A stretch of DNA of 64,000 nt from Gemmatimonadota bacterium (GCA_003222035.1 QHUS01000069.1:50819-114818); one strand, 5' to 3'; numbered from the stretch's first letter, positions 27,848 to 37,886 are shown. A program made the numbers and translations. The notes: generated by a model not told the origin, from the letters alone.

Positions 27848-28824
27848 GCGAAGAGATCACCCACCGCCTGTCCACCGAAGGTGTCGATCCGCTCACGCTG
27901 GCGGGTGTGAATGACGGCAATCTCGTGGTCCTGGCGCAGCGGCTCGGGGTGCGGGTCTCGTTGCGGGGCGACGCGTTGATCCTGCATGGCCCGCTCGCGG
28001 CGGTCGAGCGCGCGGTGCCCGTGGCGCAGGCGCTCGTCGATCTGGCGCGCATAGGAGGGGCAGAGGGCGGAGGCGAGCCGCTCGACGTGGCGGACGTGGA
28101 CCGGCTGGTGAGCGAAGAAGCACAAGTGGGGGAGGGAACACGGCACCCCGGGGAAGGCGAGTACAAGATCATTCTGCCCGGCCTACGGCGGGTGATCCAG
28201 GCGAAGACGACGGGGCAGCGCGAATACCTCCGAGCGATCGCGCAGCACGACATCGTGATCGGGATCGGTCCCGCGGGGACGGGAAAGACCTACTTGGCCG
28301 TGGCGGCAGCCGTGGACGCGCTCGCCCGCAAGCGAGTGCGTCGCATCGTGCTCGCGCGCCCCGCGGTGGAGGCCGGCGAGAACCTCGGCTTCCTGCCCGG
28401 AGACCTGCACGAAAAGGTGGACCCCTATCTCCGGCCCTTGTACGACGCGCTCGAGGACATGATGCCGCACGACCGGGTTCACAAGGCGATCGAGAGCCGC
28501 ATCATCGAGATCGCCCCGCTCGCCTACATGCGCGGCCGCACGCTGTCCGACGCATTCGTGATTCTCGACGAGGCGCAGAATGCGACGGGCATGCAGATGA
28601 AGATGTTTCTGACCCGTCTGGGCGTGGACTCGCGCGCCGTGATCACGGGCGACAAGACCCAGATCGACCTGGCGAACCGCGAGGACTCCGGCCTGCTCCA
28701 GGTCGAGCGGATCCTGCCGGGGATCGAAGGAATCGGATTCTGCTATCTGGGAGACGGCGACGTCGTGCGTCACCGTCTCGTGCGCGACATCATCCGCGCG
28801 TACGCCGAGGACGCGCAAGGTTGA
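27844..28824 (+). CDS. phoH: PhoH-like ATPase
   Basis: Cytosolic P-loop ATPase of 326 residues, related to superfamily 1 RNA helicases and usually found next to ybeY and pgpH, as here. Walker A is GPAGTGKT at 142-149, Walker B is AFVILDEAQNA, followed by TRLGVDSRAVITGDKTQIDL. Residues 66-105 form a Gly/Glu-rich linker between the KH-like N-terminus and the ATPase core. It is proposed to act with YbeY in rRNA maturation. Confidence 0.94.
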   Translation: MSEEITHRLSTEGVDPLTLAGVNDGNLVVLAQRLGVRVSLRGDALILHGPLAAVERAVPVAQALVDLARIGGAEGGGEPLDVADVDRLVSEEAQVGEGTRHPGEGEYKIILPGLRRVIQAKTTGQREYLRAIAQHDIVIGIGPAGTGKTYLAVAAAVDALARKRVRRIVLARPAVEAGENLGFLPGDLHEKVDPYLRPLYDALEDMMPHDRVHKAIESRIIEIAPLAYMRGRTLSDAFVILDEAQNATGMQMKMFLTRLGVDSRAVITGDKTQIDLANREDSGLLQVERILPGIEGIGFCYLGDGDVVRHRLVRDIIRAYAEDAQG

Positions 28825-28825
28825 C

Positions 28826-31000
28826 ATGAGGCTGCCGAGCAAGGAGCAGCTCCGGTATCACGGGAGCCGCTGGTGGTGGGTGGTGGGCCTGGCGACGCTC
28901 GCCTACGTGGCGTTCCCGTCGAGCGCCACCAACGTGGAGCTGCCGGCCGTCGGGACGTTCGCGAAGGCCGATGTCGTCGCGCCGTTCACGTTCCCGGTGA
29001 ACAAGTCGGACGAGGAACGCGTGCGCGAGGCCGAGGAGCTGGCGGCCAGCGTGAAGCCCATCTACCGGTACCAGGAGCGCGCGCTCGACAGTGCCCAGAC
29101 GGCCATGCACGCTTTCTTCTCGAGCATCGAGCGGGCGGCGGATTCGGGCGGCGCTGCGGTCATTCTTCAGGCGGCGAAGGCGCAGGGGTTCGCGCTCAGC
29201 CCCGCGGAGGCTAGCTACCTGGCCAAGGGGGGCAAGCGACACGCCCTCGAGAAGGCGATGAGCGAGCTGTTCGACCGCACGCTCGCCGCGGGTGTCACCG
29301 GCCCGGGCGTCCTGCAGGTCGAGCAGGCCCCGGAGCTGATCGTGCGCCGTCGATCGGGCGAACAGTCGGTGCCGCGCGACCAGGTGCTGTCGTACGCGCA
29401 ATACCTCGTGCGCGCGCGGGCGAGCCAACCCGACCGCGGGTCGAGCGTCGGCGACCAGCTCTATGTCCGGCTCGCGGGACACTTCTTCCAGGCTACGCTC
29501 GTTCTCGACCCGGTCGAGACCGAGCGACGGCGGGACGAACTGCGCAAGAGCGTCGACCCGAGCAAGTACATCGTACGAGCCGGCGACCGCATCATCGGAG
29601 CGCACGAAGTCGTGACGAGCGAAGCGTACGAGAAGCTCGTGGCGCTGCACAGTGACCTCGTGCGCCGCGGCGGAGCGACGAGCCGCTCGGTCGGGGGCGT
29701 GATCGGCCCCATTCTGCGCGACTCGCTCATCTTCGCGATCTTCTGGGTCCTGCTGGGGTTCTATCGCCGCGAGACGTATCGCGAGCGGCGGCAGGTCGCG
29801 TTGATTGGCGGGCTGTTCGCGCTGGTGCTGATGCAGGCCGCGGCCGTGGCTCGGTTCGTTCCGACGCATCCCGAGGTCATCATCCTGCCCTTCATGGCGA
29901 TGATGCTCACCGTGCTATTCAACGGTCGCGTGTCGATGATCGCCGCCATGATTCTCTCGATCGTGATCGGTCTGCAGCCCGTGTTCCACGACCTGCCGGC
30001 GCTGCTCCTGTGTGTGGTCGGCGGCGTGACGGCGGCCCTCACGGTCCGGGTGCTGCGGCGCCGGAGCAACTTCTATGTGCCCGTGCTGATCATCGCGCTG
30101 GGGTATCTCGCGGGCGCGCTCGCGCTCGGGCTCGCGGGCGGCTGGAGCGTGGGCGAGATCGCGCTGCGCGGCGTGTGGGGCGCGGCGAACGGCCTGGTCT
30201 CGGCGGGGCTCACGTTCTTCCTGCTGCCCGTCGCCGAGTCGATCACGGGCATCACGACCGACCTCACGTTGCTCGAGCTCTCCGACCCGAGCCGGCCGCT
30301 GCTGCGGCGGCTCTCGCTCGAGGCACCCGGCACGTACGCCCACTCCGTCGCCATGGCGAACCTGGTGGAGGCCGCCTGCAATCGCATCGGCGCCGACGGC
30401 CTGCTCGGGCGCGTCGGGTGCTACTACCACGACATCGGCAAGGTGAAAAACCCGCAGTACTTCGTCGAGAACCAGACGCGCGGCAACAATCCGCACGACC
30501 GGCTCAAGGCGTTTCAGTCGGCCCAAATCATCAAGGCGCACGTCACCGACGGGCTGGCCCTGGCCGCGGACGCGCGGTTGCCCGAAGCCGTCGCCGCGTT
30601 CATTCCCGAGCATCACGGAACCACGGAGATCACCTACTTCCTCGACCGCGCGAAGAAGAGCGGCGATGGCGCGCCGCCGCGCCCGGGAGACTACGTCTAT
30701 CCCGGCCCCAAGCCGCACTCCGCCGAAACCGCGATCACCATGCTCGCCGACTCGGTGGAGGCAGCGCTGCGCGTGCTCGAGGACCTGACGCCGCAGAAAA
30801 TCGCAGAGGTGATCAACCACATCGTCCGCACCAAGCTGAACGCAGGACAGCTCGACGAGGCGCCGATGACCCTGCGGCAGATCGATCAGGTCAAGCAGGA
30901 ATTCGTCCGCATCATCAGCGGGATGTACCACAACCGCATCGACTATCCGGAGTCCAGTGGCGGCATCACGGCGTCGTGGCAGCCCGCGGGCAGGGCTTGA
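28826..31000 (+). CDS. pgpH: PgpH-type 7TM-HD phosphohydrolase (cyclic di-AMP phosphodiesterase family)
   Basis: A 724-residue membrane protein. One membrane segment (residues 13-32) precedes a large extracytoplasmic 7TMR-HDED domain (to about 290), then seven membrane segments (about 295-480), then a cytosolic HD domain with TYAHSVAMANLVEAA, CYYHDIGKVKNPQYF, NPHDRL and IPEHHGTTEI. Family members degrade cyclic di-AMP. The gene starts one base after phoH and overlaps ybeY, the usual phoH-pgpH-ybeY order. Confidence 0.94.
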   Translation: MRLPSKEQLRYHGSRWWWVVGLATLAYVAFPSSATNVELPAVGTFAKADVVAPFTFPVNKSDEERVREAEELAASVKPIYRYQERALDSAQTAMHAFFSSIERAADSGGAAVILQAAKAQGFALSPAEASYLAKGGKRHALEKAMSELFDRTLAAGVTGPGVLQVEQAPELIVRRRSGEQSVPRDQVLSYAQYLVRARASQPDRGSSVGDQLYVRLAGHFFQATLVLDPVETERRRDELRKSVDPSKYIVRAGDRIIGAHEVVTSEAYEKLVALHSDLVRRGGATSRSVGGVIGPILRDSLIFAIFWVLLGFYRRETYRERRQVALIGGLFALVLMQAAAVARFVPTHPEVIILPFMAMMLTVLFNGRVSMIAAMILSIVIGLQPVFHDLPALLLCVVGGVTAALTVRVLRRRSNFYVPVLIIALGYLAGALALGLAGGWSVGEIALRGVWGAANGLVSAGLTFFLLPVAESITGITTDLTLLELSDPSRPLLRRLSLEAPGTYAHSVAMANLVEAACNRIGADGLLGRVGCYYHDIGKVKNPQYFVENQTRGNNPHDRLKAFQSAQIIKAHVTDGLALAADARLPEAVAAFIPEHHGTTEITYFLDRAKKSGDGAPPRPGDYVYPGPKPHSAETAITMLADSVEAALRVLEDLTPQKIAEVINHIVRTKLNAGQLDEAPMTLRQIDQVKQEFVRIISGMYHNRIDYPESSGGITASWQPAGRA

Positions 31001-31412
31001 GCGCGTGGTGGGGCGCATCCTGGCCTGGGAGGGCGTGTCCCCGCCTCGCTGCCGCGTCGAGCTCACCCTGCTCGGCGCGCCCGCGATGCGCCGCCTCAAT
31101 CGCCGAGCGACGGGGCGGCGCAGCCTGACCGACGTCATCGCGTTCGCCTTGCCACAGCCTGACGGAACGGTCCTCGGCGATGTGTATATCTGTCCGGCCG
31201 CAGCGAGTGCCTGGGTACACGATCGGCAAACCGGAAACGGGAACCGGAAAACGGTGGACGAGGAGTTGGTCCGGCTCACGGTGCACGGCACGCTCCACGT
31301 GTTAGGCTATGACCACCCGGAGGGCCCCGGCCGCACGCGCTCGGCGATGTGGCACCGTCAGGAGCGTTACGTGCGTCGGCTGCTGGGCACGCGTGGCGAG
31401 CGAACCCGATGA
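30957..31412 (+). CDS. ybeY: Endoribonuclease YbeY with a repeat-derived insertion
   Basis: Single-strand endoribonuclease for 16S rRNA 3' processing. The zinc site HGTLHVLGYDH is complete, and TDVIAFAL and LGDVYICP match the family. Between the last two motifs the residues RQTGNGNRKT are encoded by a simple repeat and are not part of other YbeY proteins I know. The start is uncertain: GTG 30957 overlaps pgpH by 44 bases; GTG 31005, four bases after the pgpH stop, would shorten the first helix. It overlaps the next gene by 4 bases. Confidence 0.88.
   Translation: MAASRRRGSPRAGLERVVGRILAWEGVSPPRCRVELTLLGAPAMRRLNRRATGRRSLTDVIAFALPQPDGTVLGDVYICPAAASAWVHDRQTGNGNRKTVDEELVRLTVHGTLHVLGYDHPEGPGRTRSAMWHRQERYVRRLLGTRGERTR
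31226..31254. repeat. CCGGAAAC-type simple repeat inside ybeY
   Basis: Imperfect direct repeats of the form ACCGGAAACGGGA / ACCGGAAAACGG within the YbeY frame. They encode the Gly/Asn/Arg-rich insertion described for that gene. The composition differs from the flanking coding sequence. Confidence 0.6.
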
Positions 31413-32590
31413 CGCTCACCGTTGCCGCATTGACTCTCGGCGGAGCCCTCGTCGCCGGTACGGCCGCGCTGTGGGCCGGCCTGCTGGCGCTCGGCGAAGA
31501 GGCAGCCGTGGGCGAGGCGCTGCACACACTCGGCGACGCCCCGCCTCCCACGGTCGGCGCCCGCGTCCCGCTGCATCGCGCGCTCCACGTCGCCCGGCTC
31601 GCGCTCCTCGTCCTGGGTGCGGCGGCGGGCGGCCACGCGCTCGGCTGGTGGGAACGGCCGTGGGTTGAAGGACTCGGAAGCTGGGCCATTGCGGCGGCGT
31701 TCCTGTTCATCCTCGGCGATGCGCTGCCCCGCAGCCTGGCGCGGGTCGCGCCTGAGCTCGCGGCCACGGCCCCACCGCTCGCGCGCCGGACCCTCGCCCC
31801 CTTCGGCCTGCTCCTGTGGCTGCTCGCCTGGGTAGACCGCGGTCTTCACAGCCTGGTGGCGACGCCTCGTCCGCTCGAGCCCGCCCTCGGCGCCGCCCAG
31901 CGCGACATGCTGCTCGGCGTGTTCACCCTCGCCGACACGCGGGTGGACGAGGTCATGACCCCACGGCTCGACATGATCGCCGTCGACGTCGCCGCGTCGA
32001 CCGAGGACGTGGTCGAGGCGTTCCGTCAGAGCGAGCACTCCCGACTCCCCGTCTACGACGGCACGCCCGACAACATCGTCGGCATCGTGTTCGCAAAGGA
32101 TCTCGTGCCGTTCACCATGGGGATCGGCGGCAATGTCACCCGCTGGCAGGACCTGGTACGGCCCGCGGCGGTGGTGCCGGAGACGAAAACGCTCGACAGC
32201 CAGCTCCGCGACTTCCAGCGCGCCCCCTCACACCTCGCCATCGTGGTGGACGAGTTCGGCGGCACCTCGGGGCTGATCACGCTCGAGGACATCCTCGAAG
32301 AGATCGTGGGCGAGATCCACGACGAGCACGACGTGGGCGAGGCGCCGTCGATCCGCCAGGACGGCGACCGCTACTGGGTCGACGGGCGCGTCACCCTCGA
32401 TGATCTGTCCCAGGCCCTGGGACGCCCGTTCGATCATCCCGAGGTCTCGACCGTCGGCGGGCTCGTGTACTCGGTGTTGGGCCGCGTGCCGCGCGCGGGC
32501 GACGAGCTCACGCTCGACGGTTACCGAGTGGTGGTCGAGCACGTCGACCGCCGCCGGGTGACCAGCGTGGTGTTGCAGAGGAAGCGGTGA
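31409..32590 (+). CDS. CNNM/CorC (HlyC) family transporter-like protein, first copy
   Basis: A 393-residue protein with an N-terminal membrane domain (about four segments, residues 1-165), a CBS pair (VDEVMTPRLDMIAVD, SRLPVYDGTPDNIVGIVFAKDL, VDEFGGTSGLITLEDILEEIVGEI) and a C-terminal CorC_HlyC domain ending GYRVVVEHVDRRRVTSVVLQR. The family is linked to magnesium or cobalt efflux and to membrane stress. The N-terminal domain is less conserved than the DUF21 type. The ATG at 31409 overlaps ybeY; CorC next to ybeY is a common arrangement. A paralogue follows directly. Confidence 0.88.
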   Translation: MTLTVAALTLGGALVAGTAALWAGLLALGEEAAVGEALHTLGDAPPPTVGARVPLHRALHVARLALLVLGAAAGGHALGWWERPWVEGLGSWAIAAAFLFILGDALPRSLARVAPELAATAPPLARRTLAPFGLLLWLLAWVDRGLHSLVATPRPLEPALGAAQRDMLLGVFTLADTRVDEVMTPRLDMIAVDVAASTEDVVEAFRQSEHSRLPVYDGTPDNIVGIVFAKDLVPFTMGIGGNVTRWQDLVRPAAVVPETKTLDSQLRDFQRAPSHLAIVVDEFGGTSGLITLEDILEEIVGEIHDEHDVGEAPSIRQDGDRYWVDGRVTLDDLSQALGRPFDHPEVSTVGGLVYSVLGRVPRAGDELTLDGYRVVVEHVDRRRVTSVVLQRKR

Positions 32591-33728
32591 CCATTCCCGT
32601 CCTCTTGTTCGTGGCGGGGCTGCTGCTCGCCGCCGCGGCGGCGGCGATCGGCGTGGCCGCCGCCGCAGTGAGCCAGCTCCAGCTGACCCGGTGGGTGTCG
32701 TACAAGCTGCGCGGCGCGGGCGGCGCCGCCGGGGTGCTCGAAAACCCCGGGCACCTGCTCGCCACCGCGAACGCGCTCACGACTCTCGGGATCATCGGCG
32801 CCGCGGCGGCGATCCCCGCGCTCCTGGCCCGAACGACGCCCACCATCCTCGGCGTCTTCACCGTCGCGCTCGGCGTCCCGTTCCTCGTGAGCGCCGCCTA
32901 CGTGGTGCCGCGCGTCGTGGGGCGTCGCTGGGCGGAGCCGATCGTGGCGCACGCGGCACCCCGCCTCGAGCAGCTTGGCAAGATACTCGCCCCCTTCGTG
33001 CCCTGGCGGGACCCGTCCGCCCGCACCACGCTCGCGGCCGTCCTGACCGACGCCGATACCGAAGCCCTCGCGTCCGCGGACGAGATGGCCGTGGTCTCGG
33101 GCGTGCTGGCTTTCGCGGACCGCCCGGTGCGCGAGCTGATGACGCCCCGCACGTCTATCGTGGCGCTCCCGGAGGGGCTGCTCGCGGGCGAAGCGGCGCA
33201 CGTGTGCCAGCAGTCGGGGTACAGCCGCTATCCCGTGTATCGCGGGTCGCTCGACGAAGTGGTGGGCGTGACCCACGCCTTCGACCTCCTGCGCCTGCCC
33301 CCCGATGCGCCCGTGCCCGTCAACCCGGCCCTGGCGGTGCCGGGGACGACGCGCGCCGCGGACCTGATGCTCGAGATGCAGCGCGGGCGGAGTCACCTCG
33401 CCGTCGTGCTCGACGAGTTCGGCGGCACCGCGGGGGTCGTCACCTTCGAAGATCTGCTCCGCGACCTCGTGTCGGAGATCTTCGAGCCGGCGGCGCAGGC
33501 GCCGGCGGACGCGTCGCCCGTGCGGATCGTCGAGCTCCAGGGTAGCGCCCCCGCGAGCCGGCTCGAGGAAGCGCTCGGTGTCTCGCTGGGCTCTGGGGGG
33601 GCGGGGGGCGGGTCCACGGGCTGGAGTTCGACATCCTGGCGGCGACCGCCACCCGCGTGGAGCGGGTTGCGGTGCGACCGGGCCCGGTGCGCACGATACC
33701 CCTCGAGCGAGCGGACGAGCGGACCTGA
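32587..33728 (+). CDS. CNNM/CorC family protein, second copy, frameshifted at a G-tract
   Basis: Paralogue of the upstream gene: membrane domain to about residue 115, then CBS motifs VRELMTPRTSIVAL, SRYPVYRGSLDEVVGV and LDEFGGTAGVVTFEDLLRDLVSEIF. After VSLG the written frame enters a G-tract (33595-33611) and ends in unrelated residues at 33735. In the neighbouring frame the same DNA reads VHGLEFDILAATATRVERVAV and stops at 33728, the expected CorC_HlyC ending. So the true protein probably crosses frames there: sequencing error in the homopolymer, or a real truncation of the last 40 residues. Confidence 0.78.
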
Positions 33729-33742
33729 AGCATGAGTCTTGC

Positions 33743-34786
33743 GTGAGCGCGGAGCGCATTCTCGAGGGACTCGCCCGGCGCGACCCCGTCGCCCTGGCCC
33801 GCGCCATCACCCTCGTCGAAAACCAGCGTGACGGATTCGAGCGTGTGCTGTCGCACGCGCACGGCCAGCTGGGCCGCGCCGGCGCACGTCGAGTGGGGAT
33901 CACCGGACCCCCGGGCGCGGGCAAGAGCACGTTGACCGACGCGCTGATCCAGCGGTTCCGCTCCCGGCGGCTTTCCGTCGGCGTGGTGGCGGTGGATCCG
34001 ACGAGCCCGTTCACCGGCGGCGCGCTCCTGGGCGACCGCATCCGCATGGAGTCGGTGAGCGTCGACCCCGACGTGTTCATCCGCTCGATGGCGACGCGCG
34101 GTGCGCAGGGCGGCCTGGCGACCACGACGGAAGAGGTCGCGGACCTGCTCGAGGCGTTCGGGTTCGACCGCGTGCTGATCGAGAGCGTCGGCGTCGGACA
34201 GACGGAGCTGGACATCGCGCGCGCCGCCGAAACCACGGTGCTCGTGCTCGTCCCCGAGTCGGGCGATGGAATTCAAGCGCTCAAGGCCGGTGTGATGGAG
34301 GTTGCCGATATCTACGTGGTCAACAAGAGCGACCGTCCCGGGGCCGATAAGCTGCGGCAGGAGATCGAGGTGATGCTCGGTCTCCGGCGGGGCAACGCGT
34401 TTCGGCATGTGAGGCCCCATCATGGGCCAGGACTGTCCGACCGTCCGACCGTCCCACCGTCTGACTCTTGGGAGCCACCCGTGCTCGGCACGGTGGCATC
34501 GACGGGTGCCGGTGTCGACGAGCTGCTGGCTGCCTTGGATCGCCATACCGTCTATCTTCAAGCGAGTGGTCAGCTGGCCGCGCGCCGGCGCCAGCGCCTT
34601 GCCGCCCGGACCCGCGCCGTGCTGGAGCGCGGGGTGCGACGCTGGCTCCACGAGGGCATGCGGGTGGACGAACTGGTGGCGCGACGGCTCGACGAGGTGA
34701 CCGACGGTCGCAAGAGTCCATACGACGTGGCCGGCGAGATCCTCGACCAAATGAAGGCGGGGACCGCGGGAGAAGAGAACCGATGA
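33743..34786 (+). CDS. meaB: MeaB/ArgK-type GTPase, chaperone of the acyl-CoA mutase, with a repeat insertion
   Basis: G3E-family GTPase that protects and reloads B12-dependent acyl-CoA mutases. Walker A is GPPGAGKST at 55-63; [31 protein letters not shown] and VNKSD follow. At the point where homologues read about MLxLxxWxPPV, roughly 25 extra residues ([22 protein letters not shown]) are present, encoded partly by an octamer repeat. I chose GTG 33743; 347 residues. It overlaps the mutase large subunit by 4 bases, as expected for its role. Confidence 0.94.
   Translation: MSAERILEGLARRDPVALARAITLVENQRDGFERVLSHAHGQLGRAGARRVGITGPPGAGKSTLTDALIQRFRSRRLSVGVVAVDPTSPFTGGALLGDRIRMESVSVDPDVFIRSMATRGAQGGLATTTEEVADLLEAFGFDRVLIESVGVGQTELDIARAAETTVLVLVPESGDGIQALKAGVMEVADIYVVNKSDRPGADKLRQEIEVMLGLRRGNAFRHVRPHHGPGLSDRPTVPPSDSWEPPVLGTVASTGAGVDELLAALDRHTVYLQASGQLAARRRQRLAARTRAVLERGVRRWLHEGMRVDELVARRLDEVTDGRKSPYDVAGEILDQMKAGTAGEENR
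34434..34464. repeat. Octamer tandem repeat GTCCGACC inside meaB
   Basis: Two exact and further degenerate copies of GTCCGACC (variants GTCCCACC and GTCTGAC) within the meaB frame. The reverse complement, GGTCGGAC, is the unit of the repeat at 43728-43752 in another gene 9 kb away. Confidence 0.75.
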
Positions 34787-36348
34787 GTCGCAGGGACAGG
34801 AAGACGGTTTATACGCCTGATGATCTGGCCGGCTTCGAGCCACGCAGCCGGCTCGGCGTGCCGGGCGAGTACCCGTTCACCCGCGGCATCCACCCCACCA
34901 TGTACCGCGGCAAGCTGTGGACGATGCGTCAGTTCGCGGGGTTCGGGAGCGCCGAGGACACGAACCGGCGCTACAAGTTTCTGCTCGACCATGGGCAGAC
35001 CGGTCTCTCGGTGGCGTTCGATTTCCCGACCTTGATGGGGTACGACTCCGACCATCCACGGGCGGAGGGTGAGGTAGGGAAGTGCGGCGTCGCGATTTCG
35101 TCGCTCGCCGACATGGAGGACCTGTTCCGCGGGATTCCGCTCGATCGCGTCTCCACCTCGATGACCATCAACGGGCCGGCTGCGATGCTGTTCTGCTTCT
35201 ACGTCGCCGCAGCCGAGAAGCAGGGCGTGGCGAGCGCGGCGCTGCGGGGCACGGTGCAGAACGACATTCTCAAGGAATACATGGCCCAGCACGCCTGGGT
35301 GTATCCCGTCGAGCCGGCGCTCAAGATCATCGTCGACATGTTCGAGTGGTGCGCCGCACACACGCCCTTGTGGAACACGATCTCCATCTCCGGCTATCAC
35401 ATCCGGGAGGCCGGGGCGACCGCAGCGCAGGAGCTCGCCTTCACGTTGGCCAATGGGTTCACGTACGTCGAGCGGGGCATCGCGCGCGGCCTGGACGTGG
35501 ACGCGTTCGCTCCGCGCCTTTCCTTCTTCTGGGACATTCACAACGACTTCTTCGAGGAGATCGCGAAGCTGCGCGCCGCGCGCCGCATCTGGGCCCGCCA
35601 CATGCGGGAGCGTTATAGCGCGAAGAACCCGCGGTCTATGATGATGCGTTTCCACTCGCAGACGGCGGGGGTCACGCTCACCGCCCAGCAGCCCATGAAC
35701 AACGTGGTCCGGGTGACCTATCAGGCGCTGGCCGCCGTCCTCGGGGGCACGCAATCGCTCCACACCAACTCGCTCGACGAAACGCTCGCCTTGCCGACCG
35801 AGGATGCGGTCCGCCTCGCGCTCCGCACACAACAGATCATCGCCCACGAGACCGGCGTGCAGGACGTCATCGACCCGTTCGGCGGGTCGTACTACGTCGA
35901 GTCGTTGACCGACGACCTCGAGCGGGAAGCGGAGGCGCTCTTCGCGGAGATCCAGTCGGTCGGGGGCGTGGTGACGGGCATCGAGAGCGGCTGGTTCCAG
36001 CGGCAGATTGCGCGGTCGGCCGAGGAGTTTCAACGGGACGTCGAAGCGGGCGGGCAGAAGGTGGTCGGGGTGAACGACTTCCTGAGCGCTGACGATCACC
36101 CCGTCGAGATTCTCAAGGTCTCCGACGACGCCGAGGAGACGCAGCGACGGCGTCTCGCGCGGCTCCGCGCCGAGCGGGACCAGGCGCTGGTCCACGATCG
36201 CCTAGAGACCCTGCGTCAGGCCGCGGCATCCGAGAGCAATGTGATCGGGCCGATGCTCGACTGCGCCAGAGCCTATTGCACCCTTTACGAGATCCGGCAC
36301 GCGCTCGAGAGCGTGTACGGCGCCTATCGCGAGCCGGTGTTTTTTTAG
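34783..36348 (+). CDS. B12-dependent acyl-CoA mutase large subunit (methylmalonyl-CoA mutase type)
   Basis: Substrate-binding TIM-barrel subunit of 521 residues that pairs with the separate B12 subunit at 37464. [61 protein letters not shown] and [41 protein letters not shown] are hallmarks. Methylmalonyl-CoA/succinyl-CoA interconversion is the default guess. However, where the Propionibacterium enzyme has Tyr89 and Arg207, which contact the substrate, this protein seems to have H37 and K181, so another acyl-CoA may be the substrate. It is translationally coupled to meaB. Confidence 0.92.
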   Translation: MSRRDRKTVYTPDDLAGFEPRSRLGVPGEYPFTRGIHPTMYRGKLWTMRQFAGFGSAEDTNRRYKFLLDHGQTGLSVAFDFPTLMGYDSDHPRAEGEVGKCGVAISSLADMEDLFRGIPLDRVSTSMTINGPAAMLFCFYVAAAEKQGVASAALRGTVQNDILKEYMAQHAWVYPVEPALKIIVDMFEWCAAHTPLWNTISISGYHIREAGATAAQELAFTLANGFTYVERGIARGLDVDAFAPRLSFFWDIHNDFFEEIAKLRAARRIWARHMRERYSAKNPRSMMMRFHSQTAGVTLTAQQPMNNVVRVTYQALAAVLGGTQSLHTNSLDETLALPTEDAVRLALRTQQIIAHETGVQDVIDPFGGSYYVESLTDDLEREAEALFAEIQSVGGVVTGIESGWFQRQIARSAEEFQRDVEAGGQKVVGVNDFLSADDHPVEILKVSDDAEETQRRRLARLRAERDQALVHDRLETLRQAAASESNVIGPMLDCARAYCTLYEIRHALESVYGAYREPVFF

Positions 36349-36351
36349 GCC

Positions 36352-37464
36352 ATGACCGCGCTCCCGATGTCCCCGAGCGAGAACGCCGTGCGCGCGGCCG
36401 TCGCGCGGTTGTCGCAGACCGCGCCCGGCGCGCATCAGGTGGTCTCGTGCTATTTGAAGCTCGAGCCTCGCGACAAGACGCGTGGGAAGTACCTGATCAA
36501 GATGAAGAACCGGGTCAAACAGGTCGCGGCCGAGCTCGAGCGCCGCCCGCTGGACCGCAGCCAGCGCGAGGCCGTCGCCGCCGACCTGGCGCGGGTGCAG
36601 CGCTATTTCGAGGAGCCCACCCGCCTTCCACCAGCGCGGGGGGTCGCCGTGTTCGCGGCGGGAGCCCTCGACCTGTTCGAGGTCCTGCCGTTGCCCCACG
36701 TCCACCGCTCCCGCCTCGGGGTCGCGCCCGTCCCCTTGGTACGCGAGCTGGTGGCTCTGGAGGAGGAATTCGGCACCATCCTCGTCGCCGCGTGTGACCG
36801 CACCAGTGCCCGGTTCTTCGAGGTCACGGCCTACGACGTGGTCGAGCTCCCCAGCCTGACGGCCGATGCCACGCGGTCCGGAAAGTTTCACGGGGAGCGA
36901 CAGGCGAAACGGGGCAATGTGCTCGCGGGCGGATTCGGCGAGCACAATTACCACATGCGGATCCGCCAGGAGCGCCAACGCCACCACGCGCAGGTGGCGG
37001 ATCGGATCTTTCAAATCCACACCCAGCGACCGCTCGCGGGGCTGGTCGTGGCGGGGATCGGCGTCGACGCCGCGGCGGTCCTCCCGCACCTCCACAGCTA
37101 CCTCCACGACCTCGTGCTCGGCGTCGTCCGCTTGAACCCCAAGCACGCCAGCGCCGCCGGGGTGCGGGAGGCCGCGCTCGCCCTGCGGGAGGAGCGGGAG
37201 CGCGCCTGGGAGCGCGCACACGCCGAGGCGGTGCGCGAAGGCATCGCTACGGGGTGGGCGCTGAACGGCGTCGAGCCGACCCTCAAAGCATTGCAGCGGG
37301 GGCAAGTCCGCACGCTGCTCGCGGACGGACCCGATGACGACCGGCGCATCGACGATGCTCTGGAGGACGCGCTCGCTCAGCGCGTCCAGGTGGACGTCGT
37401 CTACGACGAGCGGGCGCGCCGCATCGTGGACGGCCTGGCCGGCCTGCTCCGATTCCGCCGCTGA
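36352..37464 (+). CDS. Bacterial archaeo-eukaryotic release-factor-like protein (baeRF)
   Basis: A 370-residue protein resembling the bacterial branch of the eRF1 superfamily: a first domain with [28 protein letters not shown], a middle RNaseH-like domain with [24 protein letters not shown], and a C-terminal part ending [29 protein letters not shown]. Such proteins are thought to act on ribosomes or tRNA; no function is proven for this one. A GGQ-like loop is not evident; GGFGEHN occupies a comparable position after RGNVLA. It lies between the two mutase subunits, one base overlapping the second. Confidence 0.75.
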   Translation: MTALPMSPSENAVRAAVARLSQTAPGAHQVVSCYLKLEPRDKTRGKYLIKMKNRVKQVAAELERRPLDRSQREAVAADLARVQRYFEEPTRLPPARGVAVFAAGALDLFEVLPLPHVHRSRLGVAPVPLVRELVALEEEFGTILVAACDRTSARFFEVTAYDVVELPSLTADATRSGKFHGERQAKRGNVLAGGFGEHNYHMRIRQERQRHHAQVADRIFQIHTQRPLAGLVVAGIGVDAAAVLPHLHSYLHDLVLGVVRLNPKHASAAGVREAALALREERERAWERAHAEAVREGIATGWALNGVEPTLKALQRGQVRTLLADGPDDDRRIDDALEDALAQRVQVDVVYDERARRIVDGLAGLLRFRR

Positions 37465-37880
37465 TGCCGCCGCCCAAGCGCCCGATCCGTGTCCTGGTCG
37501 CGAAGCCAGGGCTGGACGGCCACGACCGTGGTGCCAAGGTCGTGGCCGCGGCGCTGCGCGACGCCGGCATGGAGGTCATCTACACGGGACTGCACCAGAC
37601 TCCAGAGATGATCGCCCAGGCCGCCATTCAGGAGGACGTGGACGTCGTGGGCCTGTCGATCCTGTCGGGCGCGCATCTCACCTTGTTCCCGCGCGTCAAG
37701 CAGCTCCTCGTCGCGGCCGGTCGCGACGACGTCCTGGTCACCGGCGGCGGGATCATTCCCCCCGAGGACGTTGCGGCCCTACGCAAGCACGGAATCGGGC
37801 GGCTGTTCGGCCCCGGTACCCCGACCTCGGACCTGGTGAAGTACATCGAAGAGTGGGCGGCCCAGCATGTCTCGGCGTAG
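37464..37880 (+). CDS. Acyl-CoA mutase B12-binding subunit
   Basis: A 138-residue cobalamin-binding domain: the base-off motif D-x-H-x-x-G is DGHDRG, followed by LSILSGAH and the conserved GGG of [11 protein letters not shown], with [13 protein letters not shown] at the end. Standalone small subunits of this length pair with the roughly 520-residue large subunits. The ATG overlaps the preceding stop (TGATG). Together with meaB and the large subunit it forms a complete mutase system, interrupted by the baeRF gene. Confidence 0.95.
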   Translation: MPPPKRPIRVLVAKPGLDGHDRGAKVVAAALRDAGMEVIYTGLHQTPEMIAQAAIQEDVDVVGLSILSGAHLTLFPRVKQLLVAAGRDDVLVTGGGIIPPEDVAALRKHGIGRLFGPGTPTSDLVKYIEEWAAQHVSA

Positions 37881-37886
37881 TCTCCG

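Noticed and set aside
34700..34800. Cobalamin riboswitch before the B12 mutase genes
   Set aside because: The genes overlap with no untranslated room, so no riboswitch can fit.
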